In this document: piece by piece, positions 1-8,713 of the stretch
Layout of the letters: the number at the start of each line of letters is the position of its first letter
Numbering within the stretch: position 1 is the stretch's first letter
Assembly: GCF_047777955.1 (NCBI RefSeq)
Contig: NZ_CP180537.1
Location: forward strand, 1,922,001 to 1,986,000
Source of the DNA: Didemnitutus sp047777955
Lineage (GTDB): Bacteria > Verrucomicrobiota > Verrucomicrobiia > Opitutales > Opitutaceae
Length of the DNA stretch: 64,000 nucleotides
Direction of reading: 5' to 3'
The notes under the pieces: model-generated
What the model was told of the DNA's origin: nothing
The model's input: only the letters and a program-made list of their open reading frames with translations
Databases searched by the model: none
Made by a program: the position numbers and the translations under genes

Positions 1-837
1 TGAATCAGGTAGAGGCTGTAGGAGATCGTGCCCAGGTAACCCAGGGGCCGCAGCCACTGCGGCAGGCCGATCCGCGGAATGACGGACAACAGGAGCGCGG
101 TCGCGATCGCGACCGTCAGGTAGGCGGCGCCGATGTAGGCCGAGGGCGCGACGAGGAGGCGCACCACCGGCAACGCGCAGGCGCCGAGCATGAGCAGCGC
201 CCACGGCGAGTGCGCGCGCCGGAGCGCGAGCGCCGCGCCCAGTCCGAACAGCGGCCAGTAGCGCACGAAGAAGAGGAGTTGCCTGGGTCGGCAGCTCCAT
301 CGCGGCGGCGAGGCAGAGCGCCACGTGCAGGAGGGCCAGCAGAGCGACCTGCGCGCGGCTGGGCGCGAGCAGCAGGCCGGCGAGCAAGGCATAGAACGCC
401 ACCTCGTAGGAGAGGGACCAGTAAACCCAGTTGATAGCGGGCACCGGACTCGCCGGGTCGGTCACGAGCGTGAGGTTGGCGAGCCACGCCAGCGCCGTGC
501 CGGGCGCCCGCGCGACGTCGTTCACGCCGCTGAGGAGCTTCGTGCCCGCGGCAACGGCGAGGACCAGGACCCAGGAGGCGAGATAGGGCGGATACAACCG
601 CCGCAGCCGGCGCGTCCCAAAGGCGAAGGCCGATCCGCCTCGCAGCCACGAGAGCGTGATACACCAGCCGCTGAGAACGAAGAACACCGGGACGCCCAGA
701 TGGCCGTAGGACCACACTTGCCGCCAGAGGCCTCCGCCCCCGTGCTCGATCACGGCGTTGAAATGAAACAGCACCACGCTGGCGGCGGCCAGCCCCCGGG
801 CGATGTCGATCCAGCCGTCTCGTGCCGCCGGATTCAT
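1..837 (-). CDS. Acyltransferase 3 family membrane protein (partial)
   Basis: This is a multi-pass membrane acyltransferase of the OafA/YrhL type, which typically O-acetylates exported polysaccharide sugars. The start gives MNPAARDGWIDIARGLAA, followed by the family hallmark FHFNAVIEHGG with the catalytic-type His and then GVPVFFVLSGW, and then repeated hydrophobic helices. The ATG overlaps the stop of the upstream glycosyltransferase by four bases (ATGA), so it is translationally coupled as the last visible gene of the polysaccharide operon. The reading frame changes near position 283 in the GGCAACTCC region; after one base correction the protein continues LLFFVRYWPLFGLG through to the window edge. 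The C-terminus lies outside the window. The acceptor sugar is unknown. Confidence 0.85.
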   Translation of the reverse strand, partial: MNPAARDGWIDIARGLAAASVVLFHFNAVIEHGGGGLWRQVWSYGHLGVPVFFVLSGWCITLSWLRGGSAFAFGTRRLRRLYPPYLASWVLVLAVAAGTKLLSGVNDVARAPGTALAWLANLTLVTDPASPVPAINWVYWSLSYEVAFYALLAGLLLAPSRAQVALLALLHVALCLAAAMELPTQATPLLRALLAAVRTGRGARAPARALAVGAAHARRLRVAGGAPPRRALGLHRRRLPDGRDRDRAPVVRHSADRPAAVAAAPGLPGHDLLQPLPDS

Positions 838-1763
838 GACTGGGCGCGGCGCCAGTTGTGGCGGAAATACCAGGGTTTCGAATCGGCGACGTAATGGTGC
901 ATCACGGCGGCGCAGCGATCGGCCTCGGGCGGGCGCGGGCAGGTGACGTAGTCGGCGGCGGAGGCGATGGCGCAGTCGCGGCCGGCCACGAGCATGGCGA
1001 TCAGCGCCTGCTCGAGGTAGTAGCTCGTGCCCTCGCGGGCGTGCAGCGTGGCGGTCCAGCGCTCGAGCTTTTCCCAGTCGAGCGCGGCGCCGTCGAGGCC
1101 GGTGAGGCCGACGTTCACCCGGTCGGCGACCGGCGCGCCAGCGAGCGCGTCCATCAAGCCGCGCGAGTAGCCGTAGGAGGTCTCGCAATCGACAGCGTGG
1201 AGCGGACGATCGGGCGCGTCGGCCCAAGCGAGGATGAAGTCGGGCCGGCGGAAGAACAGCAGATCCGAGTCGATCACGAGCTTCCACCCGGAGCGGCCGA
1301 CGTGTGGATCGAGCAGCTTGCGGAGGTTGGGATAATTCAGCCAGCGCTCGCGCAGGACGGGGAATCGCGCGGCCGGCAGGTGCGCGTCGAGGCGCGCGAT
1401 GGCGTCGGCCCGCTCGACGAAGCGCGCGGCGGGGAACAGGCGGAGAAGCGGGGCGCGGAATTCGCCGGCGAGGGAGCCGTCGTCGTAGATCACCGGCGCG
1501 AGCGGACGCTGCGCGTGCCGCGCGAACGTCCACAGGCAGAACGCGGTTTGATACCAGAAGCGCCGCCCGGTCAGCAGGTGCAGCTCGACCGGCGCGCCCG
1601 CGGCGGGAGGCAGCGCGGGCAGGGTGCGCGCGGCGGCCTCCATCGCGGCGCGTCCGCGCGCGGTGCGCCACACCTCGAGCGGGCCGCCGGCGGCGAGGAC
1701 GCTCCGCACGTAGCCGGCGGGGCGGTGCCAGGTTTGGTAGACGATGCGGCCGGCGAGGGACAT
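834..1763 (-). CDS. Glycosyltransferase, GT8-like (GT-A fold)
   Basis: This is a 309-residue putative glycosyltransferase. It has a DSD metal/nucleotide-sugar motif inside VIDSDLLFF near residue 150, and a C-terminal HHYVADSKPWYF segment resembling the HxxxxKPW closure of GT8 enzymes. There is no signal peptide, so it probably acts at the cytoplasmic face on a lipid-linked glycan. Its ATG overlaps the upstream GT2 stop (TGATG) and its own stop overlaps the acyltransferase start, placing it in the middle of a tightly coupled operon. The family assignment is by motif and context only; the donor and acceptor cannot be read from the sequence. Confidence 0.7.
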   Translation of the reverse strand: MSLAGRIVYQTWHRPAGYVRSVLAAGGPLEVWRTARGRAAMEAAARTLPALPPAAGAPVELHLLTGRRFWYQTAFCLWTFARHAQRPLAPVIYDDGSLAGEFRAPLLRLFPAARFVERADAIARLDAHLPAARFPVLRERWLNYPNLRKLLDPHVGRSGWKLVIDSDLLFFRRPDFILAWADAPDRPLHAVDCETSYGYSRGLMDALAGAPVADRVNVGLTGLDGAALDWEKLERWTATLHAREGTSYYLEQALIAMLVAGRDCAIASAADYVTCPRPPEADRCAAVMHHYVADSKPWYFRHNWRRAQS

Positions 1764-2697
1764 CAGCGCAGAGTGGCGAGGCCTTCGAAGTGACCGCAGG
1801 CGCCCTGCCAGCGGATGCGCGCGACCGGGCCGGACCACGCACGGTAGGCGAACCACGCCTTCATCTGGCGCAGCGGCACGGTCCACGGCGCGACCGGCGG
1901 CCAGGGATTCGCGTCGTGCCGGTGCAGCACCTGCACCCACGAGCGGGCGATGCCGCGGTTGAGGCGCGCGAGGTAGTCCGGTTGCACGCGGCCGGCGGGG
2001 ATGAGGTGGGTGAGCGCGAGGGCGGGAAAATAGCCCACGCCCCAGCCGGCGCGCAGGATCGCGAGCACGATGTCGTTGTCGCCGCTGGAGGAAAGTTCCC
2101 GGCCGCGGCGATCGGGGAGCCGCGCGGCGGAGGCGTCGGCGAGCCAGGAGGCGAGCGCGGCGCGGCGGATCGCCATGCCGGCGCCGATCGGGGCGCAGCG
2201 CGGGTATTCGTTGCGGCCGGTGGCGGCGTCGAAGAGGACGCGCACGTCTGCGGGGCGTCGCCGAGGTCGCGGAGCGCGAGCAGGCCGTCGAATTCCGGCT
2301 GCCACCACGCCGGGCGCGGCTGTTCGAGCTCGCCGATGCTGCGGCCGCCGATGGCGCCGAGCTTCGGGTGTGCGGCGAGGATCGCCGCGACCTGGTCGAG
2401 GTAGTCGATGGCGAGGACGTTGTCGTCGTCGACCATGACAACGAACTCGCCGCGCGTCTCAGCGAAGCCGCGGCGGCGCGCCGGCGTGAGGCCGAGGGCA
2501 GGCTCGGCGACGAGCCGGAGGTTGGCCGGCGCGTGCGGCGCCAGCTCCGCGACGGTGAGGGCGGGCGCGGAGGCGTTGTCGACGACGACGAGCTCCCAGC
2601 CGTCGGCCGGCAGCGTCTGCGCGCGCAGCCCGGCCAGCGTGCGCGCGAGGCGGCCGCGGTGCGGGTTATGCGTGGGCAGGATGACGGACAGTCGCAC
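1763..2697 (-). CDS. Family 2 glycosyltransferase (one frame break)
   Basis: This protein has the classic GT2 start (MRLSVILPTHNP), the nucleotide-binding segment VVVDNASAP and a DDD motif (VMVDDDN, near residue 90) that binds metal and UDP/dTDP-sugar. The C-terminal half, with SGDNDIVLAILRAGW, contains the ED/ND-type catalytic region. The two halves lie in different frames that join near 2250, where one added base restores a protein of about 311 residues. It belongs to the polysaccharide assembly operon, and its TGA shares a base with the next ATG. It probably adds one sugar of the exported repeat unit. Confidence 0.8.
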
Positions 2698-2743
2698 GTT
2701 CAGGCCGGGTCAGCGGAGGAAGCCACGGATGGGGCCGATGTCC

Positions 2744-2866
2744 TCACGTGCCGCGGAGGTGCGTCGGGCGCGTGCTGGGGCGCCAGCCGGCCGGAGCCGG
2801 GCGGGTGCAGACGCGCAGGAGCGCGACGAGGATTTTCAGGCCGATTTGGCGAATTGCTTGAGCCAT
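2744..2866 (-). CDS. Possible 40-residue peptide overlapping the carbamoyltransferase 3' end
   Basis: A short frame (MAQAIRQIGLK...) starts inside the last codons of the carbamoyltransferase and ends before the GT2 gene. A GAGGAG lies eight bases before its ATG, but those bases also encode Glu-Glu of the upstream protein, and other genes here do not use such sites. The N-terminal stretch is hydrophobic, while the rest is Pro/Arg-rich and looks like non-coding translation. It could be a truncated or frame-broken small membrane protein of the type sometimes found after such carbamoyltransferases. Support is weak. Confidence 0.2.
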   Translation of the reverse strand: MAQAIRQIGLKILVALLRVCTRPAPAGWRPSTRPTHLRGT

Positions 2867-4617
2867 GTGAGTTTCTCCTCGCGGGTTTTCTGGAAGGGAT
2901 TGCGAAAGAGCTGGTCGTTGAGCACGAGCAGGTCGATGTCGGTGTTGAGGAAACATTCCCAGGCCTCGGCGGCGGTGCGGACGATGGGCTGGCCGGAGAC
3001 GTTGAAGGAGGTGTTGATGAGGATCGGGACGCCGGTCTGCCGCTTGAAGGCCGTGAGCAGGCGGTGCATGTCGGGGTGGTTTTGCCGGGCGATGGTCTGG
3101 AGCCGCGCGGAGTAGTCGACGTGCACGACGCTCGCGATCTCGCTGCGGGGAAAGTCGAGGCGCTCGCGGAGCGAGGCGAACTTCTCCGGCTGCGGCGTGC
3201 GGCGGGCCGGGACGAGGTTCGCGGTGTATTGCATGAAGTCGCTCGGCTCGTCGGTGTCGAACCACGCCGCGCAATCCTCGGCGAGGACGAGCGGGGCGAA
3301 GGGGCGGAACGACTCGCGGAACTTCACCGCGAGGTTCAGGCGCGACTGCATGCCCGGCTGGCGGGCGTCGGCGAGGATGGAGCGGGCGCCGAGGGCGCGG
3401 GCGCCGAGCTCCATGCGGCCGCGGACCCAGGCGACGATCTTGCCCGCCGCGAGCTGGCCGGCGACGAAGGCGTCAAAATCGCCTGGGACCGGCACGCGCC
3501 ACGCCTGAGCTTCGGCCGGGATCGGCCCCGGTTCGCCGCCGAGGTAGAAGCCGTTGTGCGCGATCTTGAACGGCGTGCCGCCGCGGCGTTCGCGCTCGAG
3601 CAGCAGCGCGGCGCCGAGGCCGGAGCCCATGTCGCCGCCGACGGGCGAGTTGAAGACGCGGGTGAAGATCTTCGCGGCGCGGAGCTTGCCGGCGGTGACA
3701 CAGTTCTGCGCGCAGCCGCCGCAGAACACGAGGTGCTCCTCGCCGGTCGCGGCGCGGATGTAGCGCGCCATCTTGAAGACCTCGTCCTCGAAGATCTGCT
3801 GCAGCGAGGTGGCGATGTCGATGTGGTCGTCGGTGAGCGGCGCCTGGGCGTCGCGGACGGGCACGCCGGTGGCCGCAGCGACGAGCGGCAGCGCGGCGAG
3901 CAGCGACTCGTGCTGGAACTGCACCGGCGCGCGCAGGCGGAAGCCGCCGCGCTCGTCGGTGGTGAAGAGGCGCGAGAGTTTCCCGACGTAGCGCGGCGTG
4001 CCGTAGGGCGCGAGACCCATGACCTTGTATTCGGAACCGAAGGAGTGGAACCCGAGATACATCGTCACGAGCGTGTAGAACATCCCGAGGCCGTTCTCGT
4101 AGGTCTGCTCGGCGCGCAGCTCGAGGCGGCCGCCGTCGATCACGCCCATGCTGGCGCTGTAGTCCTCGCCCTTGCCGTCGACGCAGAGGAAGGCGGCGCG
4201 CTCGAACGGCGAGGTGTGGAAGCCGCCCGCGACGTGCGTGAGGTGGTGCCAGGCGAAGTGGAATTTCGCGGCGGGGAACAGCGCGCGCGCCGGGTCGGTG
4301 TAGTAGCCGGCGGTGCGCTCGGGCAGCAGGCGGCCGAGCGCGCGGGTGAAGGCGTTGCCGGGCCGCGCGGAGAGGTTGAAGAGGTGGCTCTGCAGCGGCT
4401 TCTCGGCGAAGACGACGTCGGTGACGTCGGCGGGCGCGAGCCCGCCCATCGCCAGCGCCTCGGCGATGGCGCGGTGCGGGAACGAGCCGTCGTGCTTGAG
4501 GCGCGTGTGCCGCTCCTCCTGCGACGAGGCGATCAGGCGGCCGTCGACGAGGAGCGCGGCGTTGGCGTCGTGGCCGAGCAGGCCGCCGATGCCGAGGATG
4601 ACGGAGCGAGGGGGCAT
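2836..4617 (-). CDS. O-carbamoyltransferase, NodU/CmcH family
   Basis: This intact 593-residue protein has the two domains of the NodU/CmcH/TobZ family. The N-terminal TsaD-like domain makes carbamoyl-adenylate from carbamoyl phosphate and ATP. It starts ILGIGGLLGHDANAALL and contains FAWHHLTHVAGGF, whose His residues bind metal, and FCGGCAQNC. The C-terminal domain (about 380-580) carries ELGARALGARSILADAR and INTSFNVSGQPIV and transfers carbamoyl to a hydroxyl group. Here the acceptor is most likely a sugar of the exported polysaccharide, since the gene sits between glycosyltransferases 13 bases after the GT4 stop. Family assignment is firm; the acceptor is inferred. Confidence 0.93.
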   Translation of the reverse strand: MPPRSVILGIGGLLGHDANAALLVDGRLIASSQEERHTRLKHDGSFPHRAIAEALAMGGLAPADVTDVVFAEKPLQSHLFNLSARPGNAFTRALGRLLPERTAGYYTDPARALFPAAKFHFAWHHLTHVAGGFHTSPFERAAFLCVDGKGEDYSASMGVIDGGRLELRAEQTYENGLGMFYTLVTMYLGFHSFGSEYKVMGLAPYGTPRYVGKLSRLFTTDERGGFRLRAPVQFQHESLLAALPLVAAATGVPVRDAQAPLTDDHIDIATSLQQIFEDEVFKMARYIRAATGEEHLVFCGGCAQNCVTAGKLRAAKIFTRVFNSPVGGDMGSGLGAALLLERERRGGTPFKIAHNGFYLGGEPGPIPAEAQAWRVPVPGDFDAFVAGQLAAGKIVAWVRGRMELGARALGARSILADARQPGMQSRLNLAVKFRESFRPFAPLVLAEDCAAWFDTDEPSDFMQYTANLVPARRTPQPEKFASLRERLDFPRSEIASVVHVDYSARLQTIARQNHPDMHRLLTAFKRQTGVPILINTSFNVSGQPIVRTAAEAWECFLNTDIDLLVLNDQLFRNPFQKTREEKLTWLKQFAKSA

Positions 4618-4630
4618 GGGAGCGGAAAAG

Positions 4631-5789
4631 TTAGCGCGGTGCGCCGGCGGGCAGGGCGGCGGCGAGGCGGGCGTGGATGCGGTCGGGATGGAACTCCTCC
4701 TGCGCCGCGGCGCGCATCAGGCGCGCGTGGCGTTCCCACGCGCCGCGCTCGAGCAGCGCGGCGACGGCGTCGGCCACCGGGGCGCCGAGCGCCTCGGCCC
4801 GCGCGTTCCAGCCGCGCGCGCGCGCCCAGGCGGCGACCGGCGTGCTCGCCGGCGCGAGGATGAGCGCGGGCACGCCGGTGGCGGCGAACTCCGGGAGCTT
4901 GCTCGGGAAGCACGTGCGCACCCAGCGCGAGCGCTCGTCGTCGAACTCGTAGGTGACGACGAACGCGGTGGCCTCGCGGGCGAGGAAGTCGACGACGTCG
5001 TGGTTGGAGGAAAGTAGCCGCGCACCGCGACATTCCCCAGCGCGGCAAGGCGGGCCTCGGCCGCGGCGCTGTGCCGGCCGATGACGGTGAGGCGGCCGCC
5101 GGCGGGAGCGAGCGCGCGGGCCACCTCCTCCAGGGCGGGGACGGCGGAGTCGTGCAGGTAGCCCGCGTAGACGAAGTGCGCCGGGGTGCGGAACGCGGGG
5201 GCGGGGGCCTCGGGGGCGAGCGCGTTCTCGGGAATCGGGGGAGGGTCTCCGTCCGGACGCCGGGGTGAAGTTCGCGCAGCCACTCGCCCATCGCGTCGCT
5301 CACGGCCCAGACGCGCTCCGCGCCGGCGAGCACGCGGCGGTCGGACGCGAACTGCCGCGCCCGGGCGCCGGGCGCGGCCGGCTCGAAGTAGTCGTGGGCG
5401 AAGACATGCAGCGGCGCGCCGAAGCGGCGTGCGAGGTGCGTGCCGATCGAGGCGAACTCGCCGTTGAGGACGGTGAAGAGGGCGGCGAAGCGGGTGCCCG
5501 GCGGATGGGCCGCGCGGATCTCGCGGGCGTAGAGCGCGGCGCGCAGGGCGAGGGCGAGCGCGGACTCGCGCCGGAACGGCGGCCACCACCAGCGGCGGTA
5601 GGGCAGCGGCACGACCGTCCAGTCCGGCCGGCTGATCGGGATGCCCGCGAGGGAATCCTCGAGGCAGGCGCTGCTCACGCTCCAGCCCGCGTCCGCCAGG
5701 CGACGGAGATGGCGGTCGATGATCACCGGGCTGCCCACGCCGGGTCCGGGCGGGCAGTGGTTGAGGAAGAGGACGCGCGGCGCGGTCAT
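4631..5789 (-). CDS. GT4-type glycosyltransferase (two frame breaks)
   Basis: This is a GT-B fold glycosyltransferase: the N-terminus VLFLNHCPPGPGVGSPVIIDRH matches glycosyltransferase-4 proteins that bind acceptor in the first lobe. The donor-binding lobe includes FVYAGYLHDSAVPALEE and, near the end, FPSKLPEFAATGVPALIL, equivalent to the conserved K-x-x-E region of family 1/4. Three frame segments must be joined, near 5240 and near 5020, each by adding one base in a C-rich run, to give about 385 residues. Its ATG overlaps the stop of the upstream GT9 gene by four bases. It is part of the polysaccharide operon. Confidence 0.78.
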
Positions 5790-6948
5790 GCGTGGGCGCG
5801 GACGGCCGGATCGGCGAGGAGCGATTCGCAGGCTGCGATCACCGCGGCGGGTTGCACGAGGCGGGCGTCGCGCTCGCCGCCCGGCGAGCGCGGGTGCACG
5901 AGGCGGAACGGGACGCCATGGGGCGAGAAGCGCCGGTGCGAGTTCACGTCCAGGGCGGGGAGTCCTCGCGGTCCCAGTGCACGACGACCACCGGACAGCC
6001 GGCGGCGGCGGCGAGGTGCACGGCGCCCGAGTCGTTGCCGACGAAGAGGCGGGCGCGGCGCAGCAGCGCGCCGGATTGGGCGGGGCTGAGCTCGCCCGCC
6101 AGGTTCACGAGGCCCGGTTCGTCGCCGGGGAAGCGGGCGGCGTCCTGCCGGTCGCCGAGCAGCACGACGGGGCCGCCGTGGCGCGCGCGCCACTCGCGCG
6201 CCAGCAGGAGAAAATGCCCGGCCGGCCAGAGCTTGTGCGGCAGCGAGGCGCCGACGCCCAGGGCGAGCAGCGGGGCCTCGGCCGCGATGCCCGCGGCGGC
6301 GAGGCGCTGGCGCAGGGCGTCCTCCTCCGCGGGCGGGCAGTGCAGCTCGAGCGGGCCGGCCGCCTCGACGCTCGCCCCGGCGGTGCGCAGGAGCAGCAGG
6401 TTGGCCTCGGCCTCGTTCAGCGGCGCGGCGGGATAGGCGATCTCGGTCGTGAGCGCCGCGGGGCCGGCGATGGCGTCGGCGGGCGGCGTGGCGAAGCCGA
6501 GGCGCCGCGGCGCGCCGCTCAGGCGCGCGACCAGGCGCGCCTGATGGTGGTCGGGGCCGGTGCGCGGGATGAACGCCCAGTCGAAGCGCGCGCCGCCCAG
6601 CGTCGTGCGGAAGAAGCGCGCGATGGCGTTCACGCGGCGGAGGGCGCCGAAGCGCCGGGGCGTCTCGTCCAGCTCAAGCACGTGGACCGCGTCGACGTGC
6701 GGGCAGTTTTCCGCGAGCCCGGCGGCCAGGCGGCGTGTGAGCAGGGTGATGCGGGCGCGCGGCGCGGCGCGGCGCAGCGCGCGCAGGAACGGCGTGGCGA
6801 GGACGAAGTCGCCGAGCGCGTCCAGTTTCACGACCAGGATCGTCCGGGCGTCCGCGAGCAGGCCTGCGGCGCCGCCGGGAGCGATGCGGCGCGCCGCGAC
6901 GAAGCGGGCGAGGCGGGTCGGAAACGAAACCGGCGCAGGGAAACTCAC
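5786..6948 (-). CDS. Family 9 glycosyltransferase (heptosyltransferase-like)
   Basis: The protein begins at a GTG five bases after the FkbM methyltransferase stop. It shows the GT9 signature ILVVKLDALGDFVLATPFLRAL at the N-terminus and FVGNDSGAVHLAAAAGCPVVVV in the donor-binding lobe, where the D-S-G-x-x-H motif contacts the ADP-sugar in heptosyltransferases. A frame break near 5960 is repaired by one extra C, giving about 388 residues. GT9 enzymes usually add heptose to LPS core, but within an ABC-dependent export operon it may instead build a linker or the repeat unit. Its stop overlaps the next start (ATGA). Confidence 0.83.
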
Positions 6949-6953
6949 GCGAA

Positions 6954-7895
6954 TCAGGAACCGGGGGCGCGAAGCGTGCCGAGCGAGGCGAGCGGAAACG
7001 CGAGCGTTTCCAAGTGCGGCGGCAGGGCGACGATGTCGAAGTGCGGGTCGCCGTGCGGCTGCATAGCGAGGAGGTAGTCGAACCAGCGGCCGATCTCGGG
7101 ATCGGCCGGCCCGGAGAAGTGCGAGAAGGGGCCGTCGTTGCGGAACCAGAGGAGGCGCGCGTAGCCGGCCGCCTGCAGCGTGGCGAAGGCGACGTGCGGG
7201 TCGTTGCCGGCGCCGCGGAGCAGGGCCGGGTGCCACTCGAAGATCACGGCCGGCTGGTCGCGCGCGAGCAGGCACGTCGCCCCGGCGAGCGCCTCGCCGT
7301 CGGAGCCGTCGATGTCGATCTTGAGCACGTCGAAGCGCGGCGCGGCGTCGAGCAGCACCGCGTCGAGCGTGGTGGCCGCGACGGTGCCGGCGCCGGAGGC
7401 GGTCGCGGTGCCCGGGTGGTTGTGCACGAGGGCGGCGACCCGGCCAGGGGCGCGGGCGAGCATGGCCTCGTGGATGGTTACGTGGGGGAAGCGCGCGGTG
7501 TTGGCGCGGAGCAGCGGCAGGAAGTCGGCGTCGGCTTCGACGCAGTGGATGCCCGCGAGGCCGGCACCGGCCTGCTCCTCGAGCAGGAGCACGGTGTTGC
7601 CGAGCGAGGCGCCGACATCGATGACGCGCACCGGCCGGCCGAGGGCGGCGGCGGTCTGGCGCACGAGTTCGACGAGCGGGCGGTTGAAGAGCGGCACGTC
7701 CTGCAGGAGGAACGGGTAGGGATTGCCGCCGTTCAGGCGCGCGGGGAAGCCGTGCAGCACGGTGTCGAACTCGCCGCGGTAGCCGTCGTAGATCGCGCGC
7801 AGTTTTCTTTCGATAAAGGCGAGGCGCAGCACGCGCAGCCGGTGCCGCGCGCGCGGGAGCCAGCGCGAGATCCAGGAGACGAGGGCGGTGCTCAT
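6954..7895 (-). CDS. FkbM-family SAM-dependent methyltransferase
   Basis: This intact protein of 313 residues carries the class I methyltransferase motif VIDVGASLGNTVLLLE near residue 100. The FkbM-type acidic segment DVLKIDIDGSDGEALAG lies near residue 210, followed by VIFEWHP. FkbM proteins O-methylate sugars or polyketides. Located between a second methyltransferase and a glycosyltransferase gene, it probably O-methylates a sugar of the exported glycan, for example as a capping group. The ATG is eight bases after the stop of the preceding gene. Confidence 0.87.
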   Translation of the reverse strand: MSTALVSWISRWLPRARHRLRVLRLAFIERKLRAIYDGYRGEFDTVLHGFPARLNGGNPYPFLLQDVPLFNRPLVELVRQTAAALGRPVRVIDVGASLGNTVLLLEEQAGAGLAGIHCVEADADFLPLLRANTARFPHVTIHEAMLARAPGRVAALVHNHPGTATASGAGTVAATTLDAVLLDAAPRFDVLKIDIDGSDGEALAGATCLLARDQPAVIFEWHPALLRGAGNDPHVAFATLQAAGYARLLWFRNDGPFSHFSGPADPEIGRWFDYLLAMQPHGDPHFDIVALPPHLETLAFPLASLGTLRAPGS

Positions 7896-7903
7896 GGGGA
7901 GAG

Positions 7904-8694
7904 TCAGCCCAGCAGGGCGAGGCCGCGCATGGTGGGCGCGGTGGCGAAGCGGCGATACCAGCCGCGGGCAAAGGCGTGGCGGAGGGCGAGGGGCACCGAG
8001 GCCATGTGCGTGAAATCGTCCACGAGCACGAGTCCGCCGGGGGCGAGCAGGTCGCGGGCGAGGGCCAGGTCGGCGATCTTGCCCTCGAGGCTGTGATCGC
8101 CGTCGACGTGGATGAGATCGAAGCGCGGCCGCCGCTGGAGCCGTTGCCGGATGCGCGGATCGTGTGACGAGCCGGCGATGAATTCGGAGGTCAGCGCGGG
8201 ATACTCGCGTCCGACCTGCCGCAGGGCCCGGCGCGCGCGTTTCAGGCCGTCGGGCAGGTAGAAGTCGGGATCGACGCCGACGTAGTGGCCGGCGCCGGCC
8301 GTGGCGCGAGCGAAGACGACCGCGAGGTAGCCCGTGCGCACGCCGATTTCCAGCAGGCGCGGAGCGGGGCAGGGGCGCAGTTCGCGGAGGAGCGAGTGGT
8401 AGAGCGGGTAGTAGTCGCGGGAAAGCAGCCACGGATCGCGCGGGTCCAGGTCCTCCTCGCGCCAGCAGGCGGCCAGTTCCCCGGCGACGGTGAAGAGCGC
8501 GCGGGAGTCGGGCCGGGGCTGCGCGAGCGCGTGGTCCACGTGATCCTGGAGCGCGGCATCCGGCGCCGGCAGCGGCGGCGGTTCCGCCGCGCGGAGCGCG
8601 TCGCGCACTTCCGGCAGGTCGGTGGCCTCGGGGGCGGGCCGAGCAGGAGGCCCCGCAGCTTGCGTTTGACGCGGGCGGTGAGGGACAGGGTCAT
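7904..8694 (-). CDS. Class I SAM methyltransferase (Methyltransf_24-like, one frame break)
   Basis: The main frame contains LLEIGVRTGYLAVVFARA (SAM-binding motif I), GVDPDFYLPDG and DLIHVDGDHSLEGKIADLALARDLLAPGGLVLVDD. This arrangement is typical of Methyltransf_24 and macrocin/rhamnosyl O-methyltransferase proteins that use an Asp-rich metal site. The first 19 residues (MTLSLTARVKRKLRGLLLG) are in another frame, joined near 8637 by one added C. It is the third gene of the polysaccharide operon after wzm and wzt and probably methylates a glycan hydroxyl. The substrate is unknown. Confidence 0.8.
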
Positions 8695-8713
8695 CGAACC
8701 GGCAACCGGATTT

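Noticed and set aside
834..2441. A fused 535-residue glycosyltransferase
   Set aside because: It is a chance read-through of a wrong frame of the GT2 gene into the correct frame of the next gene; the true start of the GT8-like gene at 1763 overlaps the GT2 stop.
2744..2866. GAGGAG as a true ribosome-binding site for the 40-residue peptide
   Set aside because: Those bases encode Glu-Glu of the carbamoyltransferase, and genes in this window otherwise do not use Shine-Dalgarno sites, so it is not good evidence of translation.
2368..4863. Very long open frames on the strand opposite to real genes (also near 26982-29243, 29018-30778, 52037-55063 and 55213-59094)
   Set aside because: They mirror strongly supported genes (carbamoyltransferase, Mfd, LarA, TonB receptor), have Arg/Ala/Glu/Asp-rich low-complexity products without known motifs, and arise because GC-rich codons leave few stops on the other strand.
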